Assembly: GCF_030547245.1 (NCBI RefSeq)
Contig: NZ_JAUOQT010000003.1
Coordinates: 496,001-560,000, forward strand
Source: Oceanihabitans sp. 2_MG-2023
GTDB taxonomy: Bacteria > Bacteroidota > Bacteroidia > Flavobacteriales > Flavobacteriaceae
Length of the DNA: 64,000 nucleotides
Reading direction: 5' to 3'
This document shows, piece after piece, positions 45,267 through 53,420 of this stretch. The notes beneath the pieces were generated by a model. The model had not been told where the DNA came from, did no database searches, and saw only the letters and a list, made by a program, of their open reading frames with translations. The stretch's first letter is position 1; each line of letters opens with the position of its first letter. Position numbers and translations under genes: made by a program.

Positions 45267-46694
45267 ATGAACAATTCGCATAAACTGCAATTAACTAAAG
45301 AAGAAATGAAACAATATGGTTATCAAGTAATTGATACAATTGTAGCACATTTTGATACCGAAAACACAAAGAAACCTGTTGCATCTGCTTCTAGAGAAGA
45401 AATGGATCTACTGTTTAAAACCGAAGCGCCACAAGAAGCAACAAACTATAAAGATGTATTAGACTTTGTAACCGAAAAAGTATTACCCAACAGTAATATT
45501 GTAACACATCCAAAGTCTTATTCTTTTGTACCAGGACCAAGTAATTTTGTTAGTGTTATGGCAGATACTTTAGCTACTGGATTCAATATTTTCTCTGGCG
45601 GTTGGGCAGCTTCTCCTGCTGCTGCAGAATTAGAAATTGTAACCATGAACTGGTTATTAAAACTATTTAAATTTCCAACAAAAAAAGGTGGAGGGATTTT
45701 TACAAGTGGTGGCTCCATGGCGAATCTAACTGCTTTGGTAACAGCAAGAAGACAACGTTGTGGCGACGATTTTGCAAAAGCTATTATTTATCTTTCCGAT
45801 CAAGCACATTCTTCTAATATTAAAGCAATTCGTGTTTTAGGATTTAAAAAAGAACAAATTCGAATTATCCCTACAGATATTGAGTTTAAAATGGCTATTA
45901 ATAAACTTAAAAATGCGATTGCAAAAGATAGATTAGAAGGCTTGCAGCCCTTTTGTATTATCGCTTCCGCTGGAACAACAAATACAGGAACCGTAGACCC
46001 TTTAAACGAAATTGCTAAAATATGTAAAGTCGAAAAACTTTGGTTTCATATTGATGGTGCTTATGGTGCTGCTGCAATTTTATCTAAAAAAGGAAGCCAA
46101 GAATTAAAAGGAATTGAAAAAGCAGATTCGTTAGCTATAGATCCGCATAAATGGTTATACCAACCGTATGAAATGGGCTGTTTATTAGTAAGAAATCATA
46201 AATGGTTAAGTCAAACTTTTACAGAGAAGCCAGAATATTTAAGAGATATTGAAGGGAATACTTCCGAAATTAATTTTTACGACCACGGAATTCAATTAAC
46301 GCGTCGCTTTAGAGCTTTAAAATTTTATATGTCGATGAAAACTTTCGGGCTTAACGCTTTTAAAAAAGCAGTTTCTTATTCTATCGATTTAGCCGAAGAA
46401 GTAGAAGCACATTTAAGAAAAAGCCCTAATTGGGAAGTCGTATCTCCTGCTACCCTTGCTGTAATTAATTTTAGATATAATCCTATTGGAAAAAATTATT
46501 CAGAAAAAAGGCTCGATGCCATAAATCAAGAAATCTCTAAAAAAGTAGTAAGCTCTAGAGAAGCACTATTGGTTACCACCATTTTACAAAAGCAAATCGT
46601 TTTACGCATGTGTTTAATTAATCCTAGAACCACAATTCTAGATGTAAAAGACACTATAAAAACTTGCGAGAATTTTGCTAAAGAAATTGTTTAA
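45267..46694 (+). CDS. PLP-dependent group II decarboxylase (aromatic amino acid/glutamate type)
   Basis: 475 residues. The cofactor lysine is Lys295 in IDPHKWLYQPYEMG. Other family motifs are FTSGGSMANLTAL, the IIASAGTTNTGTVDPL and the WFHIDGAYGAAAIL segment (pyridine-ring Asp). This is the group II decarboxylase family (aromatic-L-amino-acid, tyrosine, glutamate decarboxylases). The substrate cannot be settled from the visible pocket. It lies 58 bp after the oxidase-assembly operon with no obvious terminator between, so read-through is possible. It removes protons while making an amine, which could suit low-oxygen pH control (inference). Confidence 0.88.
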   Translation: MNNSHKLQLTKEEMKQYGYQVIDTIVAHFDTENTKKPVASASREEMDLLFKTEAPQEATNYKDVLDFVTEKVLPNSNIVTHPKSYSFVPGPSNFVSVMADTLATGFNIFSGGWAASPAAAELEIVTMNWLLKLFKFPTKKGGGIFTSGGSMANLTALVTARRQRCGDDFAKAIIYLSDQAHSSNIKAIRVLGFKKEQIRIIPTDIEFKMAINKLKNAIAKDRLEGLQPFCIIASAGTTNTGTVDPLNEIAKICKVEKLWFHIDGAYGAAAILSKKGSQELKGIEKADSLAIDPHKWLYQPYEMGCLLVRNHKWLSQTFTEKPEYLRDIEGNTSEINFYDHGIQLTRRFRALKFYMSMKTFGLNAFKKAVSYSIDLAEEVEAHLRKSPNWEVVSPATLAVINFRYNPIGKNYSEKRLDAINQEISKKVVSSREALLVTTILQKQIVLRMCLINPRTTILDVKDTIKTCENFAKEIV

Positions 46695-46722
46695 CTTTAT
46701 TTAAAAATAAAGCCTTTAAGCT

Positions 46723-46764
46723 GACTTTTGTCATATTTATTTTTTGGGTTTTAAACTATCTTTA
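46723..46764 (+). promoter_or_regulatory. Fnr-type site and promoter of the CBS gene (site 3)
   Basis: TGACTTTTGTCA (46723-46734), a perfect palindrome around TTTT, is followed by TATTTA and TATCTTTA (46757-46764), a TAnnTTTR-like box that begins 28.5 bp from the site centre. The CBS-gene ATG is 25 bp further. Confidence 0.7.
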
Positions 46765-46789
46765 ATATAGAATTTAAAACCAAAACATT

Positions 46790-47209
46790 ATGAGAAAAAG
46801 AATACCAGTTTCGACAATTATGACAAGAGATGTAATTACTCTTAATCATTCCGACGATTTAGATGTAGCTGAAAAATTATTCAAAAAAAATAATATTCGT
46901 CATATTCCAGTGGTAAGTGGAGATAAAATAATTGGTATGTTAAGTTATACCGATTTATTACGAATTAGTTTTGCTGATGCCATTGATGAAAACGAAAGTG
47001 ATGTGGATACAGTAGTATATAATATGTTTAGTATAGAACAAGTAATGGCTAAGAATTTAACAAGCATTACTTCAAATACAACGATTAAAGAAGTTGCAGA
47101 AATATTAGCAGAAAAAGAATTTCATGCATTACCAATAGTAGATAATGATAAGTTAATTGGAATTGTAACTACCACAGATTTAATAAACTATTTAATAGAA
47201 CAGTTTTAA
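46790..47209 (+). CDS. CBS-domain pair protein
   Basis: 139 residues consisting only of two CBS domains (about 8-60 and 78-135): IPVSTIMTRDVITL ... IRHIPVVSGDKIIGMLSYTDLLR and EQVMAKNLTSITS ... FHALPIVDNDKLIGIVTTTDLINYL. A Bateman module of this type senses adenylates (AMP/ATP) or related ligands. The protein has no output domain, so it must act on a partner. It is preceded by an Fnr-type site and followed by a terminator-like hairpin, so it is a single-gene unit in the respiration island. Confidence 0.92.
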   Translation: MRKRIPVSTIMTRDVITLNHSDDLDVAEKLFKKNNIRHIPVVSGDKIIGMLSYTDLLRISFADAIDENESDVDTVVYNMFSIEQVMAKNLTSITSNTTIKEVAEILAEKEFHALPIVDNDKLIGIVTTTDLINYLIEQF

Positions 47210-47242
47210 TATTCTTGCTATTAAATAATAGCTTTAATTAGT

Positions 47243-47290
47243 AAATCCTAGAGCATTTTTTAGAAAATGGTCTAGGATTTCTTCATTTAT
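47243..47290 (+). terminator. Terminator after the CBS gene
   Basis: A long hairpin: AAATCCTAGA (47243-47252) with TCTAGGATTT (47271-47280), one G-G mismatch, then CATTTT with AAAATG inside. T-rich sequence follows. Confidence 0.65.
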
Positions 47291-47322
47291 AACAAATACT
47301 ACAAACGATTTATGTAGCGAAC

Positions 47323-47364
47323 TGATTTTAATCATATTTTTTTGAAAGCATATTTTATAACTTG
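47323..47364 (+). promoter_or_regulatory. Fnr-type site and promoter of uspA (site 4)
   Basis: TGATTTTAATCA (47323-47334) is followed by TATTTT and TAACTTG (47358-47364), a -7 box one base short of TAnnTTTG that begins 29.5 bp from the site centre. The uspA ATG is 23 bp further. Confidence 0.75.
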
Positions 47365-47387
47365 ATGTATAACAAACAATTAAAATT

Positions 47388-48209
47388 ATGCAAAACATAT
47401 TACTTCTCACCGATTTTTCTAATAATGCAAAAAATGCAATACACTATGCGTTACATTTATTTAAAAATGAAAAATGTACTTTTCACTTAATGCATGTTTA
47501 CAAAATAGGCAGTTATATTTCTGATGATTTAATGTACGCTTCAAAAGAAAGTGTTTTTGAATCCTTAACTAAAGAGCCAAAAGAAAAATTAGAAGCACTT
47601 GTTGAAGAGTTAAAAAACAAATTTAATAATGAAAATTATGCATTTGAAACTATTATTGATTTTGATGTTTTTATAGATGCCATTAATCAAGCTATTAGGT
47701 CCAAACAAATAGATTTTGTTGTTATGGGAACCAATGGAGCTACAAGTGCAAAAGAAGTTCTCTTTGGTAGCAATACGGTGCAAGTAGCTCGAAAGATTAA
47801 TTGTAAAACATTAATCATTCCAGAAGCCTATTCATTTACTCCTATTAAGGAACTCTTATTACCTCTAGACCCTTTCGATGCTATAGATGGAAAACAGTTT
47901 GCAAGTTTATTAGAATTTATAGAAAACAACAAATTACGAATGCATGTTTTACGGGTAAATCCAAACAATGAAAATAGGGATATTGAAGATAAAGATGTCG
48001 CAAATTTATACCGTTATAATTGTAAATATTACATTGTTAATGATGTCCCTATGGATTCTGCTATCTCAAGTTATATGCAAACTAACAATATAGACTTCCT
48101 ATCTTTATTTATTAAAAACGAGGGCTTTTTAGAAAACTTCTTTTCTAAAAAGAATACTAAAATAACTATTGCTAAAATAAATAAACCTATACTTGTTTTA
48201 CATCCTTAA
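47388..48209 (+). CDS. Universal stress protein, tandem-domain
   Basis: 273 residues with two Usp domains. The first (about 1-145) begins NILLLTDFSNNAKNAIHYAL and has the nucleotide-binding signature VVMGTNGATSAKEVLFGSNTVQVARK. The second (about 150-273) is weaker, ending KINKPILVLHP, and lacks a clear G-x2-G-x9-G loop. Tandem Usp proteins are common in low-oxygen regulons. It is driven by an Fnr-type site. A degenerate copy of this gene follows the next gene downstream. A second Usp gene is at 56690-57523. Confidence 0.9.
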   Translation: MQNILLLTDFSNNAKNAIHYALHLFKNEKCTFHLMHVYKIGSYISDDLMYASKESVFESLTKEPKEKLEALVEELKNKFNNENYAFETIIDFDVFIDAINQAIRSKQIDFVVMGTNGATSAKEVLFGSNTVQVARKINCKTLIIPEAYSFTPIKELLLPLDPFDAIDGKQFASLLEFIENNKLRMHVLRVNPNNENRDIEDKDVANLYRYNCKYYIVNDVPMDSAISSYMQTNNIDFLSLFIKNEGFLENFFSKKNTKITIAKINKPILVLHP

Positions 48210-48223
48210 TTAAAATATTGTGT

Positions 48224-48231
48224 TAAATTTG
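48224..48231 (+). promoter_or_regulatory. -7 box upstream of the Rrf2 gene
   Basis: TAAATTTG matches TAnnTTTG and lies 20 bp before the Rrf2 ATG. No TTG at the right spacing and no Fnr-type site are visible here. Confidence 0.45.
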
Positions 48232-48251
48232 CATCAGCATTTAAAAAAGAT

Positions 48252-48686
48252 ATGTTTTCGAAAGCTTGTGAATATGGAATAAGAGCATCTATTTTTATTG
48301 CGAAAAACTCGCAAGAAGGAAATCGTGTATCTCCTAAAGAAATTTCTGAAGAAATAAATTCGCCTAAAGCCTTTACAGCAAAAATTTTACAAGCATTAGT
48401 AAAACATAACATTGTTAAATCAATTCGTGGTGCTCATGGTGGATTTGAGATTAATAAAGATAAAATTGTTACAATAAAACTTTCGCAAATAGTACTAGCT
48501 ATAGATGGCAACTCTGTTTATAGTGGTTGCGGATTAGGATTAAAAACTTGTGATGAAAACCATCCTTGTCCAGTACATGATAAGTTTGAAAGTATTAGGA
48601 ATGAATTAAAGTACATGTTAGAAACTACCAATTTGGAAGAATTAGCCCAAGGCATAAAATCTGGCACTTCCTTTTTAAAGGTTTAA
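48252..48686 (+). CDS. Rrf2-family transcriptional regulator
   Basis: 144 residues. The winged helix (about 1-65) begins FSKACEYGIRASIFIA and includes SPKEISEEINSPKAFTAKILQAL and RGAHGGFEI. Three cysteines at 93, 100 and 106 (GCGLGLKTCDENHPCPVH) lie where IscR, NsrR and RsrR bind an iron-sulfur cluster. NsrR-type members sense nitric oxide and IscR-type ones sense cluster status; which applies here is unclear. It stands between the Usp gene and the nos cluster, a common place for NO-responsive regulators. Confidence 0.88.
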   Translation: MFSKACEYGIRASIFIAKNSQEGNRVSPKEISEEINSPKAFTAKILQALVKHNIVKSIRGAHGGFEINKDKIVTIKLSQIVLAIDGNSVYSGCGLGLKTCDENHPCPVHDKFESIRNELKYMLETTNLEELAQGIKSGTSFLKV

Positions 48687-48769
48687 AAAATTTGAATACA
48701 AATAGGTTAAATTTATCCTAAATAAAAACAACCTTACTTCAATAAGTAATCAAAAAAAACATATACATT

Positions 48770-49007
48770 ATGCAATGCACTTGTTGAAAATTAAAAAAAA
48801 AATTAATAATGTGAATTATCGTTTTGAAACGATTTTTATTGATTCAATAACTCAGGCTATCACAAACCATTATATAGATTTTTTTATCTTTATTTGATAA
48901 AAATGAGAGTTTTTAGAACATTTATTTTCTAAAGTAAAACGAATATTAACCTTTCAAAAATAAGCAAAGCGGCTTTGGTATTACATCCTAAAAAAGAAAT
49001 GAATTAG
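48770..49007 (+). pseudogene. Degenerate, internally deleted copy of the neighbouring uspA
   Basis: After an ATGCAA start like that of uspA (48770), 48777-48886 aligns with uspA codons around 69-110 (shared GCACTTGTTGAA, then AATTATCGTTTTGAAAC-like sequence and CAAATAGATTTT-like end). From about 48885 to 48992 it aligns with the uspA end, including TATCTTTATTT and TTACATCCT, which encodes the shared LVLHP tail. About 380 bp between these blocks is missing and several in-frame stops and shifts are present. It overlaps the last bases of the convergent lipoprotein gene. Confidence 0.8.
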
Positions 49008-49456
49008 ATTTTAAAATAAAGAAAGAAATCATTAATTAATGCTTCTAGTTTTTCCAAATAAACAGCTCCTTCTGTAATATTTTTAGCTTCTTTTAAATTT
49101 GAAATTACATCTAGCATAGGAACCAAAACTACATGCAATTGATCATGAGATTCACCAACCATACTGCAGTTTTTAATAATGTATCCTACTTGTGTAGATA
49201 ATTTTTTACCTAAGCCATTATAGTCTTTACTATTCTCTGCTTTAAACTTTTGGATAATGGCATCCATTTTTACAACTCCACCTTGTGTTTCTAAATTTAC
49301 AATCCATTTTTTACCATGATTCAACTTTAACTGTAAAGTATCTAATAATGCAACCGCTTCGGTTTCATTTACTTTTATTACTCCTTTTTGATTTTCGGTT
49401 TTACAACCAAAAATAAAAACTAAAAACAGTATTAACATTGTTGGTTTTGCTTTCAT
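49004..49456 (-). CDS. Lipoprotein of unknown function at the end of the nos operon
   Basis: 150 residues from the ATG at 49456 (ATG at 49465 is the alternative). Lipobox at VFIFGC. The mature part is helical and contains NCSMVGESHDQLHVVLVPML, a short Cys/Met/His-rich segment in the middle of a probable four-helix bundle. No family function is known to me. It starts 3-12 bp after nosY, so it is the last gene of the nos operon, and a role in copper or heme handling for NosZ is possible (inference). Confidence 0.72.
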   Translation of the reverse strand: MKAKPTMLILFLVFIFGCKTENQKGVIKVNETEAVALLDTLQLKLNHGKKWIVNLETQGGVVKMDAIIQKFKAENSKDYNGLGKKLSTQVGYIIKNCSMVGESHDQLHVVLVPMLDVISNLKEAKNITEGAVYLEKLEALINDFFLYFKI

Positions 49457-49468
49457 AAAGTACATTTT

Positions 49469-50251
49469 TTAAAAGTCTTTTTTCTTCGATTTATTTATTA
49501 TTCGACCAACTGGTAAAATCACCCAAACAGTTAACATAAAGAAAGACACGATAAGCCCGAAACTGGTCCCAAAAAATTGTTTAAAAACAGCTCCTGTATA
49601 CCCAAGTAATGCCGAAATATCTAGTTTTAATAAAATTAAAGTTCTAGATAAATCTATAGGATTTAGCATCGTCCCAAATAATGATAATTTATCTAATGGA
49701 TAATCTTCAAATAGAATTAGTGTCATTAAAAATAATCCGTCATAAATGACAGCAAGAAATAGCCAAAGTAAGATAGCATAGCCAAAGCCTTTGATTTTAT
49801 TTTCGTTAGAAAGAGCAATATTAAATGCTAATGCAGTAAAAATCAAGGTTAAAAATACTCCTGTAATTAGAAGAAGAGAAAAATCCCAAACAGCACTACT
49901 TTCAAACAAACCATAAAACACAAACGGGATTCCTAAACCTAGAATTAAGCTCATAGATAGCGATAATGCTACTCCTAAATATTGTCCTAAAAAGATAGAA
50001 GCACGTTTAATTGGTTGTGCTAAAAGTAATTCGGTAAATTCTTGTGAATTATAATAATACATGACACCAAAAATGGTACCTATTAAAGGTACTAAAACAA
50101 TAATAACATTCATTAAAGTAATAACTGCTTTAGATAAATCATTGTTTAAAAATAGCAAAATAACACCTAGTAATAAATAGAACGCAAAATAGACGTAACT
50201 CCAACGACTACGCATCAAATCGAAAAAACTATATCTTAATATTTTAAGCAT
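49469..50251 (-). CDS. nosY: ABC transporter permease NosY
   Basis: 260 residues with six membrane spans (about 18-40, 50-70, 95-120, 132-155, 165-190 and 230-250). YYYNSQEFTELLLAQPIKR is the conserved cytoplasmic segment after span 2. With NosF it forms a transporter that, together with NosD, supplies a sulfur or copper species for the CuZ centre of NosZ. The gene overlaps nosF by 8 bp. Confidence 0.92.
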   Translation of the reverse strand: MLKILRYSFFDLMRSRWSYVYFAFYLLLGVILLFLNNDLSKAVITLMNVIIVLVPLIGTIFGVMYYYNSQEFTELLLAQPIKRASIFLGQYLGVALSLSMSLILGLGIPFVFYGLFESSAVWDFSLLLITGVFLTLIFTALAFNIALSNENKIKGFGYAILLWLFLAVIYDGLFLMTLILFEDYPLDKLSLFGTMLNPIDLSRTLILLKLDISALLGYTGAVFKQFFGTSFGLIVSFFMLTVWVILPVGRIINKSKKKDF

Positions 50252-50951
50252 GATTATTAGTTAATATAGACGCAATTGCATGTTCAAAATCTTGCTGATT
50301 GGTCTTGGTTTTTAATTCTTGAATGGAGCCTTTAAAGTAAATTTTACCTTCTAAAATAAATACAATTTCATCAGATATTTCTTCTACAAAACTCATAATA
50401 TGTGAAGTAATTAGTATTGTTTTCCCTTTTGCTTTCGCTACTTTTATTAGTTCTTTCAAGCGTATTAGAGAAATTGGATCTAAGCCAGTTGTTGGTTCAT
50501 CCAAAATAATTAAAGGACTATTAAACATAAAGGTTAATACCAGATTTACTTTTTGTTTTGTTCCACCAGAAAGGTTTCCCAATTTTTTATCTAAAAAAGG
50601 TTCTAAGCGAAGTAATTCTATTAAACGTTGATCTTCGTCTGTAGGTTTGCGTAAATCCTTAATCATTTTAATTAATTCTTTTACCTTCAAATTACTTGGG
50701 AAATTGGCTATTTGTGGCAAGTAATCAATTTTATGTCTGTAATCTGAATTTTTCTTAATTTCTTCACCTAATACAGTGATTTCTCCTTTATCAGGAATAA
50801 CCATTCCTAAAACTGCTTTAATCAATGTTGTCTTTCCAGATCCATTTGGACCAAGAATGGCAAAAATACCGCCTTCATTAATTGTTAAATTTAAACCACT
50901 TAAGACTTGATTCCTTCCGAATTTTTTATGTAAATTTTGAATCGTTACCAT
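50244..50951 (-). CDS. nosF: ABC transporter ATPase NosF
   Basis: 235 residues. Walker A GPNGSGKTTL (about 34-43), signature LSGGTKQKVN (about 129-138), Walker B LIILDEPTTGLDP (about 147-159) and switch His in ITSHIMS. It powers NosY. Its start overlaps the nosD stop and its end overlaps nosY, so nosD-F-Y are translationally coupled. Confidence 0.94.
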   Translation of the reverse strand: MVTIQNLHKKFGRNQVLSGLNLTINEGGIFAILGPNGSGKTTLIKAVLGMVIPDKGEITVLGEEIKKNSDYRHKIDYLPQIANFPSNLKVKELIKMIKDLRKPTDEDQRLIELLRLEPFLDKKLGNLSGGTKQKVNLVLTFMFNSPLIILDEPTTGLDPISLIRLKELIKVAKAKGKTILITSHIMSFVEEISDEIVFILEGKIYFKGSIQELKTKTNQQDFEHAIASILTNNHA

Positions 50952-52180
50952 GTTATTCTTTTAATTTGTGGGTTCTTGTCTAATAAATTATCTGGTGTAA
51001 AAACTGGGGATACTTTTTCAGAAAAATCAATAATATCTATAAACATACTACGTAGTAAAATGATAGTTTCTGGTGTACGGTTTACTATATATGAAAACAA
51101 TTTCACTGGTCTGTAAGGCACATCTCCTATACCATTTTTATCGAGATCATATCCTGTATAATTGCTCCAATAATTCTTATCAAAAACATTATCGTTTACA
51201 TTGCTATTGTACGCGATATCAAAAGAGTTATATAAGAAGTTGTTTTCTGTAAAATTATTTGCGTAACACGCTCCTTTTACCTTAATAGCCCATCCGTTAT
51301 TAGAAAAACTATTGTGTCTATAATTAATACGATTAGAGCCTTCTATGTTAATTCCAATGGTATTATCTTCAAAAATATTGCCTATAATTTCAGCATCATT
51401 AATCTCTTTTAATAGCATTCCGTAGGAAGCTGTTCCCCAATTTTCTTTAAAAAGATTGTTATACATTTTTATGCGTTTAGAAAACATAACTGCTACTCCA
51501 GCACCATTGTTTTCAAACGTATTATCTTGATATGTATCATCATTAGAAAACATAAAGTGTAAGCCGTAACGCACATTTAGAGTACTAATATTATTTTTAA
51601 TTAAGCAGTCGTCAGAGAACTCTAAGTAAATACCATCTCTTACATGTTCTACGTAATTATGTTCAATTTCTACATTTTTACTATACCATAATTGAATGCC
51701 ATTACCAGAGTTGTATTCTTCCACAGCATCTCCAATTATTTTGTTATGATACACTTTTCCATTTCTAGATTTTTCGATATAAATACCAAAGAAAAGTTTT
51801 TCTAATACTAAATTCTGAATGACAAAATTTTTGCTGTTTTTAACTCTAATCGCAGCATAATCTTCAGTGTAACTTGTGCCAACATTTATAATAAACAAGC
51901 CATCAACGGTAACATTATCTGCTGTTATAGTAATAATTTCACCTTTTTTTTCACCATCAATTACTGGGTAATTTTTACCAATAATTGTTAGTGGTTTGTC
52001 TACTACAATTGCATGCTCTTTGTAAGAACCTTTTTCAACTATTATGGTATCAAAATCTTTTGATTGTGTTATAGCCTCTTTTAAAGTTGAAACAGGACAA
52101 GTGCTACAAACCTCAATAGTTTGAGCAATACTTATGTTAGCTATGAAAATAGCTATAAAGAAAACCGTTATACTTTTCAT
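50945..52180 (-). CDS. nosD: NosD, periplasmic copper-site assembly protein
   Basis: 411 residues. Signal peptide (1-19, cleaved near SIAQ). The right-handed beta-helix (CASH) fold shows as many short repeats with Asn ladders, e.g. NGIQLWYSKNVEIEHNYVEH and GLHFMFSNDDTYQDNTFENN. CSTCPVSTLKEAI at the mature N-terminus and the ending PVFTPDNLLDKNPQIKRI are typical of Bacteroidota NosD. It delivers copper/sulfide to apo-NosZ in the periplasm. Confidence 0.93.
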   Translation of the reverse strand: MKSITVFFIAIFIANISIAQTIEVCSTCPVSTLKEAITQSKDFDTIIVEKGSYKEHAIVVDKPLTIIGKNYPVIDGEKKGEIITITADNVTVDGLFIINVGTSYTEDYAAIRVKNSKNFVIQNLVLEKLFFGIYIEKSRNGKVYHNKIIGDAVEEYNSGNGIQLWYSKNVEIEHNYVEHVRDGIYLEFSDDCLIKNNISTLNVRYGLHFMFSNDDTYQDNTFENNGAGVAVMFSKRIKMYNNLFKENWGTASYGMLLKEINDAEIIGNIFEDNTIGINIEGSNRINYRHNSFSNNGWAIKVKGACYANNFTENNFLYNSFDIAYNSNVNDNVFDKNYWSNYTGYDLDKNGIGDVPYRPVKLFSYIVNRTPETIILLRSMFIDIIDFSEKVSPVFTPDNLLDKNPQIKRITW

Positions 52181-52184
52181 GTTA

Positions 52185-52622
52185 CTAGTCTTTTAGGTGA
52201 GCTAGTAATTCTGGCCAAGAGTATAGTTTTCCGCCTTTTTCTGTTTGTACTTTTTCTGCTTCAGATTTATTTTCAAATGCTGTTAAAAATGCTCCCATTG
52301 GGCTTGGCATGTTTTTACTGATTAAAAACGTTGCTTTTGTTGCATCCGTGAAAGCTTCTGGTTTAGAAAAATAATTAGTGAAGTATAATTCTATTTCGGA
52401 CGTATCAAATTCATCGAAATAATGAATCATACATTCTGTTGCATCAAATTTATAAACTTTTCCTTTTTTTGTTACAAACTCTGCTGCATGTACTTTATCT
52501 ACAATGGTCATTTTACAAAAGTGACAACCATCACTTCCATATTCTATGGATTTTGGTGATACATTACAACTTGAAAAAATTAGAAGTAATATAAGAGCTG
52601 AATAGTGTTTTAGTATTTTCAT
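52185..52622 (-). CDS. nosL: NosL copper chaperone lipoprotein
   Basis: 145 residues from the ATG at 52622; the longer frame beginning at 52691 overlaps the previous gene and lacks a signal peptide. Lipobox at LIFSSC. The copper site is DGCHFCKMTIVD (Cys-x2-Cys-x-Met), followed by DATECMIHYF and the LISKNMPSPMGAFLTAF segment. NosL binds Cu(I) for NosZ maturation. It is 4 bp before nosD. Confidence 0.93.
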   Translation of the reverse strand: MKILKHYSALILLLIFSSCNVSPKSIEYGSDGCHFCKMTIVDKVHAAEFVTKKGKVYKFDATECMIHYFDEFDTSEIELYFTNYFSKPEAFTDATKATFLISKNMPSPMGAFLTAFENKSEAEKVQTEKGGKLYSWPELLAHLKD

Positions 52623-52648
52623 TTTTTTAGTGTTTTGAAAATGTAAAA

Positions 52649-53269
52649 TTAGGATGTTGTTTTCTTCAAACTTATTTTTCGGCCTAGCCAAAAAGCAACA
52701 AGTGTTAAAGACATTCCTATAAACATTAAGTAACCTCCTGTATTTGGTAAAGAAGTAACATCAAAATTTAATAGTTTTTTAAACCCAATTAATGGCGGTT
52801 TGTATGACATTGGTGTACCATCTGGATTTGTTACTTTTATAATAGCGTGTGGGTCTAAATTGCCACCATAATCCGCTAACCAATTATTAAAATCGTACAT
52901 GCCTAAGATGCCTAAAATAGACATTAAAACAAACCAGCCTAAGAAATATTTATAACTCACTTTGTTAAGATATCCCAATGAGCCAATAATTACACCTAAT
53001 AAAGCCATACCTAATATTACTTTAGGAAATACTGAGAATTCCCACATTTCTTCTGCTTTTGGTATGGTTTTCATACCTATGTAGTGATTTAAACCGTCAA
53101 TATTTTGTAAATCAAATTCAGATACACCTTTTATACCATCGATATAAATATTCATACCTAAAGGGTCTGGATATTGAGGTGCTCCAAGCATAATGTTCCA
53201 TAACGGGAATTTAAAAAGTCCTAATAACAGTAATGAACCAATTATCATTATAATGCTAGCCTTTTTCAT
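52649..53269 (-). CDS. Membrane protein of the nos cluster, function unknown
   Basis: 206 residues. Four membrane segments are likely: about 4-22, 85-103, 110-125 and 178-197. The periplasmic loop after span 1 carries GAPQYPDPLGMNIYIDGIKGVSEFDLQNIDGLNHYIGMKTIPKAEEM, split here by a conserved-looking NHYIGM motif. A second extracytoplasmic segment is GGNLDPHAIIKV. I recognise it as a recurrent nos-cluster neighbour in Bacteroidota but know no function. It lies between nosZ and nosL. It could be an electron-input or assembly protein replacing NosR, which is absent here; this is inference. Confidence 0.65.
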   Translation of the reverse strand: MKKASIIMIIGSLLLLGLFKFPLWNIMLGAPQYPDPLGMNIYIDGIKGVSEFDLQNIDGLNHYIGMKTIPKAEEMWEFSVFPKVILGMALLGVIIGSLGYLNKVSYKYFLGWFVLMSILGILGMYDFNNWLADYGGNLDPHAIIKVTNPDGTPMSYKPPLIGFKKLLNFDVTSLPNTGGYLMFIGMSLTLVAFWLGRKISLKKTTS

Positions 53270-53330
53270 GATGTGTAATATTTAGTATTCTTTTCAGTGA
53301 GGTTTCTGTGTTAACAGAATAAAGTGTTTT

Positions 53331-53369
53331 AAAAAAGAAAGGCGAGAGCGAAAACTCAACTCTCGCCTT
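53331..53369 (-). terminator. Strong hairpin inside the nos operon, after nosZ
   Basis: AGGCGAGAG (53340-53348) and CTCTCGCCT (53360-53368) form a perfect 9-bp GC-rich stem followed, on the minus strand, by TTCTTTTTT. It would stop much of the transcription after nosZ and lower expression of the assembly genes downstream. It could also protect the nosZ 3' end. Confidence 0.75.
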
Positions 53370-53420
53370 AATTAGAGAAATAAACACTAAAACAAAATTT
53401 CTCTAATTCTTCAAATTAAT

